From Pegea sp. RAD2-039 (Eukaryota > Chordata > Thaliacea > Salpida > Salpidae): a stretch of 64,000 nucleotides of DNA. Each line of letters begins with the position of its first letter. Within the stretch, counting starts at the first letter, position 1. The stretch is from positions 1-64,000 of the forward strand of contig JAQGEQ010000305.1 of the NCBI GenBank assembly GCA_034620365.1, read 5' to 3'. Position numbers and translations under genes: made by a program. Shown here piece after piece: positions 1 to 12,355 of the stretch. Below the pieces are notes generated by a model. That model was not told the origin of the DNA and made no database searches. It saw nothing but the letters and a program-made list of their open reading frames with translations.

Positions 1-286
1 AATTAGTCGTTTTTCAATCTATTGGAATTTCTTTGCTTTTTATTAGATTATGACAATTTATGAAATTAATTAATGGACCTATAACTAAAACTAATTGTAT
101 TTAAATATATACATTTCAAATTAAATATTATATAATAGAATACTTGATTCCTATATTTTCAAAATTTATATATAGTTAAAATTATATCAAAAAATCCAGC
201 TGGAAATATAACTAAATTCTCTTTATTTTATTCTCCTATAATAAACAACACCTAGAATAGTAGCTAAAGAAGTAAGTGCAACAAAC

Positions 287-1304
287 CTTTCTGTTTACTA
301 AAAAGTATGAAATTCATCTTACAGGTAAATTCAAAATCTTGATCTGTTCCAATTTTGCTAAATAGGTAAGTTGGTGCAGACGAATGATTTAGTTGGAGAA
401 ATTCAGTGAGTCTCGTCACACAATTACTCAAAACCCATCCACCATTATTGTACACCTAAAAATAGCTACTAAATATTTTCTCATATGACTTCTATGCAAT
501 TCACTTTTTCAACACTTTCTTTGTGAAATTTTGAAACAAAATTGGATATAGTTGAAGAATCATCAACATTCAAGTCTTGTTCCTAAATGAGACAAATCAG
601 AGGATGTAAATCAAACAGACACTTACTGGTCGTTCTGGTGCTTCAAAAGGTGACATTAAATCATTTAGAACAAGATAGTTGACGAACTTCCATGCAGCTC
701 TGCTTTGAGCTTCTTTTTTGGATTTACCCTTAGCACATTCTGAATTGTCAAAGCCACTTACTGAAAGCTTTGAACAAGATTTTATTAATTAGAAAATTAT
801 GAAAGAATTGTAGCTTACACTGCAAGTAAACTGCATATCATGTGAAGACCCTTTTCCAGAGCATTCATAATGAGGTTTATAACCTCTCTGACCACACCAA
901 GCATAAAGAAAACTTTTGATCTCTTTTACTTTAATGGGTTTATAAGCTTGAGGCTGAGTAATAAAAATATTTATATAAATGAAACAGCTATTTCTAACAG
1001 TTATAAGATTTTACAAAATTTTATATTACCCACTATCAATTAAATATAAAACACTTTAATTATTAAGCTTAATTCTAATAAACCAAATATTTCAATTTAC
1101 ACATTGAACTTCATTGATGTCTCTATGGAAATCCCTGCTATCACCTTTAAATCATTGATTGTTATTTTTTCAAGTAAGAAAACAAGTCAATATTATATTA
1201 AATAATATTATTTTAATTTATTATATGTTTTACCAAAGATATAAATATCTCAAGTTTATAAATACAAAACCTTTATTTTAGTTTTCACTTACCATGTCTA
1301 CCAT
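287..1304 (-). CDS. DHX9: DHX9/maleless-like RNA helicase, 5' end (partial)
   Basis: Five exons were spliced by hand on the minus strand: 1304-1293 (MVDM), 953-819, 767-627, 582-505 and 455-287, all with GT-AG borders and matching phase. The first long exon opens a double-stranded-RNA-binding domain with IKSFLYAWCG, close to the start of DHX9/MLE. The next exon completes it with GKSKKEAQSRAAWKFVNYLV, the lysine-rich helix and C-terminal helix of dsRBD1. After a short linker the last exon starts dsRBD2 (GGWVLSNCVTRLTEFLQ, then FEFTCKMNF). In this family the two dsRBDs precede a DEAH helicase core, here expected beyond the left edge. The family unwinds RNA in the nucleus and includes the Drosophila dosage-compensation factor maleless. 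I found no convincing next exon in 1-286, so decay of this copy is not excluded. The start is the only ATG that joins in frame to dsRBD1 through a good donor. Confidence 0.75.
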
Positions 1305-4068
1305 AATAACTCATTATAGAAGCTATAAATGTTATAAGACTACAATGTACAGAAAATTCTAATAAAATAATAGAAAAATCATAATAAAATTTAAATGACA
1401 AATCTTGAGTTTAAAAAACATTCTTAAAGTATTGTTTATAAAATTGAAGTTTTTGAAAAGTATGAAAAGAGAACTTGATTGAATATTACTAAATAATAAT
1501 AAATTTATATATATCAAATAGATGAATTTTTTAATCACTATAAAGTATATAATTGTTTTGTTAAAAATAATTAGTCTAATATTAAATATGATTAGTATAA
1601 TTTAATTAAAAAAAATTAAATTAATTAATTAAAATTTTATAAACATAGAATTAGTCAAATTTCTATAAAAAACAGTTTTTAAAAACAGAATTCGAATAAA
1701 TTGATTCAGAGTAAACTTATGTTTTAAAACAACAATTAAAAAATATGATTTAAAAACTTTTAAGAGAAATAAAAAAATATAAGTAATAGTAGTGTCTAAT
1801 TAATATTCAAATGCATCGGAAAGCCATTTACTGAAGGAAACTAGATTGTACTTAGTCTAGAAAGTCATTTTTGTAAAAAAACCATTTTAGAGTTTTCTGA
1901 GAAAGTTAGATTATTTTTTTGTTTAGAATCTTTGATGATTAAATTTATTAGAAAATAAAATGATCTAGTTTTATAGGTTTTTGTAAAAATATTTGCATGA
2001 ATATACACAAATATGTGGTAATGAAGCAGCAAAGTTTTAGGATTTTTATGATATACAGTAACAGTTATTTGTTAATGTATATTCTCGTGAAAACTAACAT
2101 ATTCTCAGTAAATGAATAGATTATTATTATTATAAAGCAAAATGCTTTGCTCACTTCATGCATCAAACTAAGTGGGCTAGAAAATTTTATTTATAATGTT
2201 TATGTCTTAATACTTTTTCAACAGAACTATATCATTAACTAATTACAAAAAAGTGTAAAACCAAAAGTTAGATAAGAAACTTATATTAAACTTTATGCTT
2301 CTTTACTATGAATTTTATGAGAAATGCTAAAATCTATTTTTAAAAATGTTTCATCAACAAACTTTTGGGTATATTTATTTAATAAAAATGTTATCACCTT
2401 TTCAGGTTAAACGTATATCAACTTTTAATTAATGTTTTTAAACTGAGAAAATAATCAAAAACTGTATTGCTTAAGATTACAACTTTCAATTTAATAGCAA
2501 ACTAAAAAGAGTACTATTTAATAATTACAATGACCTATTTTGGCCGAGTATTAATTCGGCCATTTTGGGTGTGCTATAAAAATAAAGTCAAAAATAAAAC
2601 ACGGTTGAGCGCAACCAAACTAGAAAACTTGTTAGAGTTTCTTCTTGATCTTTGATGTTACTTTTTCTGTTCTTTAGTTGTTTGTAGAGTAGAAAGCGCC
2701 ATTTGAAAATATAGTCCTATTAACTGTTATCGATTTCATATCGCGCTTGCATGAACACTTAGAACAAAGACAAAGGCGGCCGATGTTATCTTTACCCTTT
2801 AAGAGTTCTCCATACAAAAGATTTTATACATGTCATCGTGCAGAGCGATAGATAATCTTGTAAGTTTTTAGATAAGGTTCATTAAGGTAAATAAAGATTT
2901 AGGATGTTAAAAATGATTGCAGAAGTAATAAGAAACGATCAGCTCAAAGCTATATGGATGTATCTTTTATTTTTATCGGAGGTAACTCACTAAATAAATT
3001 ACAGAGGCTTTCTGAAAGATTTTGAAGACTCGTCAGAGAAAAAAAATAATTTTCAGCGAACCGAAAAAAAGGATACTTTTATCAATATTGTTTATTATAT
3101 TTTTTGACAATGAAATATAAAAATATATGTTTGAAACTTGTTTAATGTATTTAATACTTTTTTTGAAATTTTTTAAACAAAATGATTTCTTTATTTTGCT
3201 TGCATTTATTTTTCTCTTTCTTATGCTACTAATAGAAACTTATTTTTGAAAATTGTATATCATGCTCAATTACAATTTCCTTCTTCTTCTTTTTCTGTTC
3301 AAAAAAATAACTTTCAAAGTTTCCCTTCCTGTTTAACTGTTTCTAGTGGTCATTGATTTTTTTGTTTAATAAATAATCTTAAATAAAATACTTATTTTTC
3401 CTAAAAATGCCAATTACTTTTTAAAAATTATTTTATCTTGTATGAAACAATTTCATTCAATTAGTTTTTTATTTTATCTGCTAATTTCTTTTAAGCAGTT
3501 CAATCTTTAAAGCAACATTAAATAGAAAACTTTTTATATAAAATTAGTTTGTCGAGAAATATCGATAACCTAATGAGTTTGAGGTTTTATGGGTAAGTTA
3601 AATTAAAAGATATAATTTACAACTTTTTAAGAGGTGATTCAAAAATAGTTTAATCTCTTAATTGATTTTTTTCAGTTTTTATTTGATTAAAAGATAATAT
3701 TAAAGTGTTTTACTTATTTATTGTTGTCGAAAGTAAAAGTTTACAAAGCTTGTTCTTAACAAATGATATTTGATTTAGCTGTACAAAATTAAAAGCAAGT
3801 TTAAAAGATGTACTCTTTATTCATGTCAAAGTAAAAATTCCATGGCACAGATATTTGTACCAATCGATTCTGTGTTTAAGGTTAAATCATCTTAAACAAC
3901 AGTTGACAAGGTAGAAACAAAAAGGTTATACAAAAGTTTTTTAACAAGAAAGAAACACCAAACAGAAACAGGTAAAAATAAATTGAAATTAGAACAAGCG
4001 CATTGGATTACAACATTCAAGTTGTAATTTACAAAGTGAAATCAGAAACTGATTAACTTTAGCAATTG
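1305..4068. other. intergenic, no gene seen
   Basis: Very AT-rich, with no splice-consistent coding signal on either strand. A less AT-rich patch at about 2530-2860 lies between two minus-strand genes and could hold the promoter or a 5' noncoding exon of the helicase gene. It contains a short hairpin at 2541-2562 (TGGCCGA, 8-base loop, TCGGCCA) and a good donor sequence near 2859 on the plus strand. No function can be assigned from sequence alone. Confidence 0.5.
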
Positions 4069-7000
4069 CTAATCATAGTAACTTATTTGTAAAAAGCAAG
4101 TTCCTATTGCTTTCTGAGAAGCCTGAAAAAAAATTAAAAATTAAATTTTTAAATTATTACCTGAAAAATTGTATCTTGTTAAACTTTACTTACAGAAATT
4201 ATCACTCCATTAGGAAGAGGCCCTTTAACTGAAATAGTTTTGTGGGTTTTCCCTTTTATTTCATAAACTACTCCATCATACTCTACTGTCACATAGCCAG
4301 TCTCCTGACAAGTATCAGTTTCGATATTCTCGTATACACCAGCACTCCCAATTGCTGAAAACAGAAAGCTATTGAACAGTTTGCTTGTGATAATTAAAAT
4401 GTTATTAAATTTGATAATTTTTTTAATAATTAAAATAGTTTGTTAAACCAGCTTAATTATTAAAGTTGGTATTTGATTTACTTAAGTGAATGGCTTTTGG
4501 AGTAGAATTTGGTAATTCAGTGATAACTAGTCCTTTTGCACCTTCAGGAATTTCAAAATTTCTTCTGAGCAGTACTCCTAATTAGAAAGAATTATTTTTG
4601 ATTTAATAAGAAATAAGAGATTTACTATCATTAGGGATATCAAGTTGATAAACTTCAGAATGGAAAGTACAGCTACTTCCATCTCCTCCGCAAACTCCAC
4701 AGACATCCTTTTTTACAAATTGATCACCATGAGAACAAACAGTGTGCTGTCAAAAAGAAAATTTGATTTTTAAGTCAAGTACTTAAATTAAGAAATTTTT
4801 GTTCATAAACTTTATTCTTTATATTAAATTAAGTTCTGTTACTTCTTGTTGTTAGAAAAGCTAAAACTAGAGATTTTAGAAGCTTAACTTACATAGCATT
4901 TTCCTTGATAACAAGTACCAGATGTTTGACCAATAAAACAAGGTTGGCCATCTTCCACAAATTCAGGAAGCAGAAAAGGATCATCACATTGAGATGTTTT
5001 ACAAAACATCAAGCAAGCCTTATTTTCTTAAGAAAAAAATGACATATGATTTGTTTAAAAATAATTTTTCAATAGTTTTTAGAATCTACAAACCATTTGT
5101 TTGGTAGGCTGGTAGCAGGCTTAATTCATTGCACCTTTGTTTACGATAATAAGGTGTTACGATGTTTTCAGAGCTGCCATCACACTTAACAAAACAAGGT
5201 GTAACTTCTGACGAATTACCTTTGCAGTCACTACCTCCATCTAAAGGCCTATAAGATCATAATAAAGCTTTGATTGCTATTGTTGTCTATTATACAAATT
5301 TAGTAGAATTCCTTAAGACTTACGAAGGTGAATCACATTTTCTAAATCTAGACTGAACTCCAGGACCACATTTTGATGAGCAGTCAGACAAAGTACTCCA
5401 GCTACCCCAATTTCCATTAACTTTGTTTTGTTGCAAAAAGTTTTGCATGCCAGCTAAACAACGCCCTCTTATACAAAACTGTAAAGCAAGAAGTTGTGAA
5501 AGTTGTTTCAGAAACTGTAGAATACATCATAGAAAGTTAAAAGTCTGTACTTACACTATTTGGTCCGCATTTAGTTCCACTTAGAACAACACTACCTTCA
5601 GAGAACACAGCTTCTTGCGAAATAAAAGTAATCGGCTTCATACACCAAAGTTTACCACAGATGTTTGTAAGCATCTAAAAGAAATCTATTTTTAGATAGT
5701 TTTACAACTGAGCCTTAACGAAATTTATATTTCTGTATAAGTTTCTTATATCAGTGTAAGAACAAAACAATTCATTAGCTGTTATCGAATTTAAGAAAAT
5801 CTGTTATTTTCTCAGTTAAGAACCTAGATATTTACCTGAGGAGCAATAACTGCACCATTACCCCACAGTCTAAAACATTGTGCATTATGTGAAAAGAATT
5901 TTCCTGGATAAGCTTCAAATTGGCCCAGAGGCTTGACTTGCTTATTAACTAAGCATGTAAGACGTCTGAAAATTGTATCAAAAATATATTTTTTTTATCA
6001 AGTATATAAGTTATTAATAAAACAATATTCTATTTGACACATTGATTTAAAAGCAATTAACTTACGAGCTTTTTTCAAGAGAAGCAATAGAACATTTTGA
6101 CCAATGCAAAGAGTTAAGTCGTGGTAGTTTCAAAATAGAGGTGACAAAGTCGTGTTGCCGAAATTTACAAGTTGTAAATTCAACTGGGACAACGTGAAGC
6201 CTACAGAAAATAGAAAAATAAAAACCATTATCTATAAATATAATCTATAAACCAAAGGTAAACATACGCAAATGCAATGCTTTGTGTCAGTCTGAGTATT
6301 GTAGATGAGCCTGAATCTTGTACGCTATAAATTGGAGTTTCTTCTTCGCAAACAAATCTTTTAAAATTCATTTCTAAAAAATGCATACAAAAGTAATGGT
6401 AATTGAACCAATCAAATTAGATATTTACTTTTCATTACGTAGTTTTCGTTTGCGAGTAGAATTACGATATCTAACTCATCTATTTCAGCTTGTGCTTCTA
6501 ATTGAAGATGTGACATCACAGCCTCTAAACCAGAATTAACTGCAACTCGATGAACGTTTTTACTCTGTTCGAAAAGTGAAATCGTTTGTAACTTACAACT
6601 GTGTTTGCACAAAATCAGCAAGTGATAGTGTTTGGATTAAAGTAAAAATGAAAGAATTTTTAATACCTGAGCAAGATCTAGCTTCATAATCTTTTCCAAA
6701 CTAATCTTTATGTCTAACCCCTTTCGTTTAAGTTGAATGTGTTGAAACAGTCTATTTGTCTTGAAAATATTTTATCAATAAGAATTTTGTAAAAAATATA
6801 TACTTTTATACTAACTTATAATTATTACTTAGTAAAATCAAATCATTAGAAAATTAATATACCTCGTAAACCAAGTAGTTGATCCAGCTATCAATACCTA
6901 TGGTTGAATGTTTTCTTATAACTTCTGCAGACACAACAACTCCAATCTTAACTGTGTATGAGTACTTTTGTGGATAATTAAATACTCGTTGAATACGTTG

Positions 7001-8820
7001 AATAGTAGCATTGAACTTATTCGGAGCAACACTATCCTCAAACATTTTAGTAACTAAAAATATTTAAATTGTTTATCAAGTTTATTCATCTTGAAAAATA
7101 ATGTTTAAAATACGTTTATATTCAAGCAAAAAATAAACTGACACAGTTTTGGTCAGTTAGATTAATTCTTTTACTTACTTGAGCTAGTTAAAATAAAGTT
7201 TCATAAAGATTTTATTAGAAGTAATTTTTAAAAGAAACCACAAAAACCATTTTACAAACAACTTCTTAACTAACTAATTGTCTTGTCGAATAGAAATTTA
7301 TGCCGGCCTGCTTCTTTGTTCATTACATAATCCAAGCCTACAATAAACAGTCAAAATTATTTCTTGCATATAACTTAGTTAAATATAATAAGTAAAGCAA
7401 ATATGTGATGGTAGGATAAGTTAGCTATTAAATTTATTTATTTTGATTATCTTAAATAATTCACTGAATACTTTTAATGAATACTTTTGATTGTAAGCAT
7501 TTTAATTAAAAAGAAAACTTACCAAGAAGGTTGTTTTTTCTTTCATTTGAGAAGGTTAACCCTGAAGAAGTTGTTTTTAATGAATCATTTTTCAATAAAA
7601 TAGAATCAAACAATGGCTACTTACAAAGTTCTGGGTCAACCCAAACCTCTGGAGTTAGCGTCAAAGTATCACTACCTGGCGTCCAATCAGTTGAATCAGT
7701 TGGAAAGTTATCATCAAATGTTGGTAGTAAAGAAACTATTAAAAATTAATATTTGAAAAAAAGCTAGAAACAACCAATTAAGCTGAAAGTATTTTCTTGT
7801 CTATTTACTTGTTAACTACTCTAATAGTATTTAAACAAAACATCTTATGAATATTTTCATCAATTAACGAGAGATATACACTTGTTAATATTTCAACAAA
7901 GTAACGAAAGGAGAAACAAGTTACATTTTAGATACAAATCTTTCAAACTTTCAAATTATAAATATTTTAAAGATACTTTAATAAGATAACAAAATTGAAA
8001 ATAGTTTCTTTAAATATAACTTTTAATGTTGATTACTTACGAGAGTGGTGAATATTTTTTAGGTATTTTTTGTATTTGTACATTACAACTTCGGCCGGAT
8101 TCCTTCGCACCAAAAAGTATCGATATTCTCCATTAATGATGAAAAAACCAAACTAAAAGTTAAATAAATTAAAAGAACTGATGCTTATATTGTCAAATAG
8201 TTGTACTAACTTTTTGGCAAACGTTGTAATTTACAAATGTCTTACTAATGGGAACTTTTTCACTTGGTAAATGTGATTCTGAATTCAGCAAATGTCCCGT
8301 TAGCATACAAGTATAATTTGATAAAACATTTGTTTCGAGCTCCATATAATATGGCTGTACACCTCTCACATTTTTGAAGAGCTTTAGGTAAACTTTTTGG
8401 GGACTGGAAGCTAATTGAGGATGCTGAGTCAAGACACGATCATAAACTGGTAATGCTGTATCTGAATATCCAAAGTTGTATTGATGATTAACGCTCTTTA
8501 CTAGAGCACCAACAACATTATCAGAAATTAAATTCATGTTAGAATCAACCACGTTGATGTGATATGAACCCATGAATTTTGGTCCAGAATCTGTTTTAAA
8601 AATATAATAAAAGTTTGTTTTCATGACTTGCTTTTAAAATGAAAACACTTACTAAGTCCTGATACCTTAAAGGGATTGGTAAGTTCAGCAATCTATAAAA
8701 AACAGTTTTGAAAAAAAATATTTACTGAATTGTTTGTTACTAAAACTAGTCGTAATTTGAACTGACTTGTACTAAGAGTAATAAACAAAAAACTCCGACA
8801 AATTTTCCTCCAACGTCCAT
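4069..8820 (-). CDS. ADAMTS-like secreted pseudoprotease, gene A (complete)
   Basis: Twenty coding exons give an 849-aa protein with no phase conflict: 8820-8767, 8692-8653, 8590-8211, 8152-8041, 7735-7625, 7561-7523, 7053-6863, 6759-6667, 6591-6429, 6373-6268, 6200-6066, 5965-5836, 5674-5555, 5478-5324, 5248-5094, 5026-4893, 4746-4626, 4577-4482, 4354-4194 and 4122-4069. Domain order: signal peptide (1-18), prodomain (to about 245), M12B metalloprotease-like region (about 250-475), disintegrin-like part with LWC and TKCG (476-565), thrombospondin type 1 repeat starting WGSWSTLSDCSSKCG (about 582-632), Cys-rich region ending DVCGVCGGDGSSC (to about 735), and a short spacer ending at residue 849. 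The order matches ADAMTS proteases, which cut extracellular matrix. Here the zinc site is replaced by TQSIAFALHVVP, so no histidine triad or catalytic glutamate remains. A scaffold or inhibitor role outside the cell is inference. Near-identical to gene C, which is inverted and truncated. Confidence 0.85.
7263..7337 (-). other. possible alternative (poison) exon inside gene A
   Basis: Between the 6th and 7th coding exons of gene A, a good acceptor opens a frame in phase with the upstream exon. It reads about 22 residues (GLDYVMNKEAGRHKF and a few more) and then stops. Skipping it joins the flanking exons in frame, so it is not needed. The same stretch and stop occur in copies B (about 39906-39973) and C (about 54472-54540). 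Inclusion would give a short secreted protein of signal peptide plus prodomain. It could equally be ordinary intron. Confidence 0.25.
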
Positions 8821-11350
8821 TGCAGCTGATAGTTATCAAACAAAATATTATTTTATTCAAGTGAAAGGCTTTTTGAAATTTCTGCAAATCAAAAATTAGA
8901 AATTGTTATAAATAATTACACAAGCCATCAAGTAACGAAAACATACAAAATCCTTTTGACTTAATAAAAGTTTTGAAAATAAAAATCTTAAAGAAACAAC
9001 TTATAAATTTGTCTACATGTTAGTAAACAGAGTCATTAATAGAGTTTTCAAGCTAGAATCTTGATTTTCGTTTTTCTTCTTCCATGAAAGGTCAGCTAAC
9101 ATAAAGATGTTTTGATGTTATTTGCAGAAAGTTTTGCTTTTTGACCGGCAAAGTACATAAATGTTAACTTAGTTTAAACTTTAACTAAGTTATTGTTAGA
9201 TCTATTTCAACCAGTAAAAAGGCAATATAAGCTTTATTCTACTTTTCTTCGGGTTAAATACTGTAAAGATAATGCTGTAAAAGGTTAAATAAGATTTTAC
9301 TTTAAATAATAAAAGTTACCAGCTGATAAACTACAAATTGCCTTAAAACTAATTTCCTAATAGAAATTGAAATTTAAAAAGTTGAATTACGGTATTAAAG
9401 AAAACATTACAACAATTACGAAAGTACTTGCTTTGTTAAACTTTCTGTAACTTTCATATAAATATCCATTAAATGAATATCTAACGAATTACACAGTTTT
9501 GAGTTGACGCAAAACGATTTCATCTATTCATGCAATATATACATACTTATTACTTTCTATAAAAAATTGATTGAGCATAGTTTTGGTTTCGCAAAGGCGC
9601 CAGCATTCATTCAATAAAAAAACAGTCGAAATTCAATTTGAAACAGTGATGCCATCTAATAATTTAATAATTGCTTGTACCACTTAACAACCGAATGATC
9701 CTGGAAATATAAGCATAATAATTATCATTGATATCATTGCTTCGCGTCGGTTCTCTTGTTTCGAAGAAATGATTCTTATCATTAACTGATGTTACAAGTG
9801 ATTAATGATACATTAATATTATTACAACATTTATAATGTACAGCACTGGAACGTTTTTAGGATAACTTTTGCGATGAAAATTTACTCAACAGCAAATTGT
9901 ACAGAGTGAGCAAATAAACACTTAAATAATTGTCTTATATTTGCTTTCTCTTTGCTTAACCTGGATATTAATTCGTGAATAAATTCTCTATATTACTTTC
10001 TATAAGACATAATGATTAAACAATAAGCTTTTTTCCTCTTATATTTGTAACTGCCTAACCATTTATGTTCAGCAAAAAATCAAAAAAATATTCAATTTGA
10101 TTTTTACAGAAGAACCTTATGCTTATCGGTCTTTGCTTCTGAAGTCTTGTAAGAAATCAAACAATTCACCCTAGAAGTGGTCGTAGAATGATTGCAACAA
10201 TTTCGAAGCTGCATTATATAGTAAAATAAGTAAATTTTTTTTCTTTCGAAACTATCACTTTTATTTCCAAACCAAACTTAAGTTAAATAAATTTATTACT
10301 TTTCTGCATTCAAATGTTTAACAGCGAAATTACACAACAACTAGCTGCTTCAAAATCGAAAGATAAAATTTTGCAATAAATTAAAACATACTTTTGTAAA
10401 TCATCTAGTTTGATTTCAAATTTTAACAAATATTTATATTTCAACATTTATCTCATCGTAATATCAGATTGCATATCTTGAAACCTAAATTGATAAAGAT
10501 CAGAAACTATAGTTGTATTTACTGTCATATGTTCGAGAAACAATTATTCATTTTCGTGTTTGATTATGAAATTCTTAGTGGCGGCAGTTTTAACATCAAT
10601 TTATCATCCTTCAAACAGTTTCTGCTAAACTTTAAATGCATTTAATCAATTCAATTTGTAATCTGTTTCTAGATCTTCATGCACAAATGTTGAATTTTTT
10701 ATTGTATCATTTAACAAATAATATTCTAATTAATTTAAACAAAATTATGCTAACTACATTTACTATTTAGCCCTCTCAAAGCTGTCATTTAGATTTCAGA
10801 TTTGGTTAATCTACATCAACTTATAATACTTTTGCCTCAATCAAATTTGTGATTGTTCAGTTTATTTGTAGGTAGAAAAGCTTAACATTGATTTTAATAA
10901 AAACAAAATTGTTTATATATTTGATGGATTAATTTTTGCACAATATGATCAGATATTTAAAGGAGTCCTATCTAGAGTAAGACTTGATTAATAACTTAAG
11001 AAGTTTTTCTTTTTACGACCATTTTTCCACCCGGAAGTATGTTTTAACGATTGAAAATAAAAACAATTCAAAATCCTTTTGCAAATCATTTTCAAATTTC
11101 TCAATCTCTTGCTTAAAACTAAATATAATTTTTAAACTTTTTATTGGTTTGTCGATTGATAAGAAACAGAAAACATAGTTGAGCAAACATTACAAATGTG
11201 TAGGGATAATTTATTAATTACAAAATATTTTTGTAAACAGTTTTATTCCGCTAAGATTACGTTACTTATTTGCACTTACGTGATGATTATCAAGAAAAAA
11301 GGCAAAATAAAGATTCAAAGATTATCGGACGTGTTTTGTAATTATATCTG
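8821..11350 (-). promoter_or_regulatory. 5' flank of gene A, conserved in the other ADAMTS-like copies
   Basis: This noncoding stretch aligns by eye with the 5' flanks of D (about 35140-36720, same orientation) and of C (about 50500-52990, inverted). Conserved blocks include GCTTGTACCACTT at about 9674 and in D at about 35151; TTATCGGTCT near 10123 and in D at about 35573; a TATA-like GCATTATATAGTA near 10210 and in D at about 35666; and a roughly 240-bp block at 10680-10925 that is about 90% identical to D 36150-36405. Similarity is patchy: 10000-10650 is clearly more diverged from C than the segments on each side. The blocks may hold the shared promoter or enhancer. A 64-codon open frame at 10984-11178 recurs in the copies only because the DNA is duplicated. 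Confidence 0.55.
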
Positions 11351-11357
11351 CAATGTT

Positions 11358-11740
11358 CGTTTTTGGTGATTATCTGTATTACCATACCTGCCTACCAAGC
11401 GGGGGGTTCCAGGCTTGATCCCAAGTGAATTAGTGGCAAGAAAAAGTTTAGATAAAAAACCCGGGTAGGAGGGACGTGCGAGTCTGGTAAAATAACAATA
11501 CTTCTAGTAAATGTAAAACTCCGAATTTAAAGCCGGTATAGGAGCCCCGTAGGCAGTTCGTCGTTGTACTCAATGTCGCTCTGGCAGCTCCTGTGACGTC
11601 AGTTGGGCACAGCTGCATCAGCCTGTCTGTTTCATTGCATAATCTGGCTGGCGTGGTGAGTAAAATCCTGCTACATGGGCAACAACTGTATATCCATAAC
11701 TTCTACTGCTGCACATATATACACATGGCCCAAGTGGGCC
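11358..11740 (+). repeat. tRNA-derived SINE, copy 1
   Basis: First of three related copies (others near 11985 and 20300). The head resembles the T-arm half of a tRNA, with a degraded polymerase III B box (GGCTTGATCCC near 11412). The shared body contains CAGCTCCTGTGACG, and the copy closes in a small hairpin (GGCCCAAGTGGGCC near 11725). The copies are quite diverged from each other, so the family is not young. Open frames of 60-70 codons across it (for example 11618-11821, minus) are not genes. Confidence 0.6.
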
Positions 11741-11984
11741 ACTATTTTTGTTGATTACAAACTTTATATTAAAATTTAGAAATACAGATAAACTGATTAA
11801 ACATTTACAAGTTTGTCTCAAAACGTTGATGGCCTTTTATGGTATTAAAGTAGTCGAATTACAATATTTAATTCGTAAAATTATTAAGGTAACACTTACA
11901 AAGTTGTAAAGTCGTCATTTGTTGTAAAATATATTTTTGAAAAATTTCATAATAATAATGGGCCTTTATAGCTTCTTGTAATGA

Positions 11985-12355
11985 TTCCGTCTCCGTAATT
12001 TCTCAGTTATCACGCCCGCCTAACACACGAAAAGCTTCGGTTTCGAGTTCAGCTTGACACATATTTGTTAGAAAAAGTCTATAAAATCCCAAATAGATGG
12101 GGCTTGTTAGTATGTTTTATGGCAACCTTTAAGGAGGTGCAAAGCTCCAAATGTAGAGCTGGATTTGAAGCCTTACAGCCAGTTCCTCACTGTGCTGAGT
12201 GTTGTTCTGGTAGCTTCTGCGATGCTGGCTGGGCGTAGCTGTATCAGTTTTTTGATTTCGCCACATAACTTGCCTGCATTGAGAGTGAAATCATATTACA
12301 TGGGTACTAACTGTTTCTCCATAATTTTTGCGCTGAATACTGCACAGTTTATGAG
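11985..12355 (+). repeat. tRNA-derived SINE, copy 2
   Basis: Aligns with the copies at 11.36 kb and 20.3 kb. It has a cccgcct head followed by a B-box-like GGTTTCGAGTTC at about 12039. The body matches over about 200 bp (aggaggtgcaaagctcc, then a CAGTTCCTCACTGTGCTGAG segment, then GCTGGGCGTAGCTGTATC). It lies about 250 bp beyond copy 1 in the same orientation. The ORF at 12165-12368 is a by-product of the element. Confidence 0.6.

Noticed and set aside
7531-7749. 72-codon plus-strand frame, repeated at 54062-54280 on the other strand
   Set aside because: It is the antisense of two ADAMTS-like exons and the intron between them; no independent signal.
10984-11178. 64-codon frame found three times (also 39205-39399 and 50662-50856)
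   Set aside because: Conservation is explained by duplication of the surrounding 5' flank, which is equally conserved outside the frame. It has no start context or known similarity.
11400-11430. Functional tRNA gene
   Set aside because: Only a B-box-like half is present with no cloverleaf; the same head occurs on two other SINE copies.
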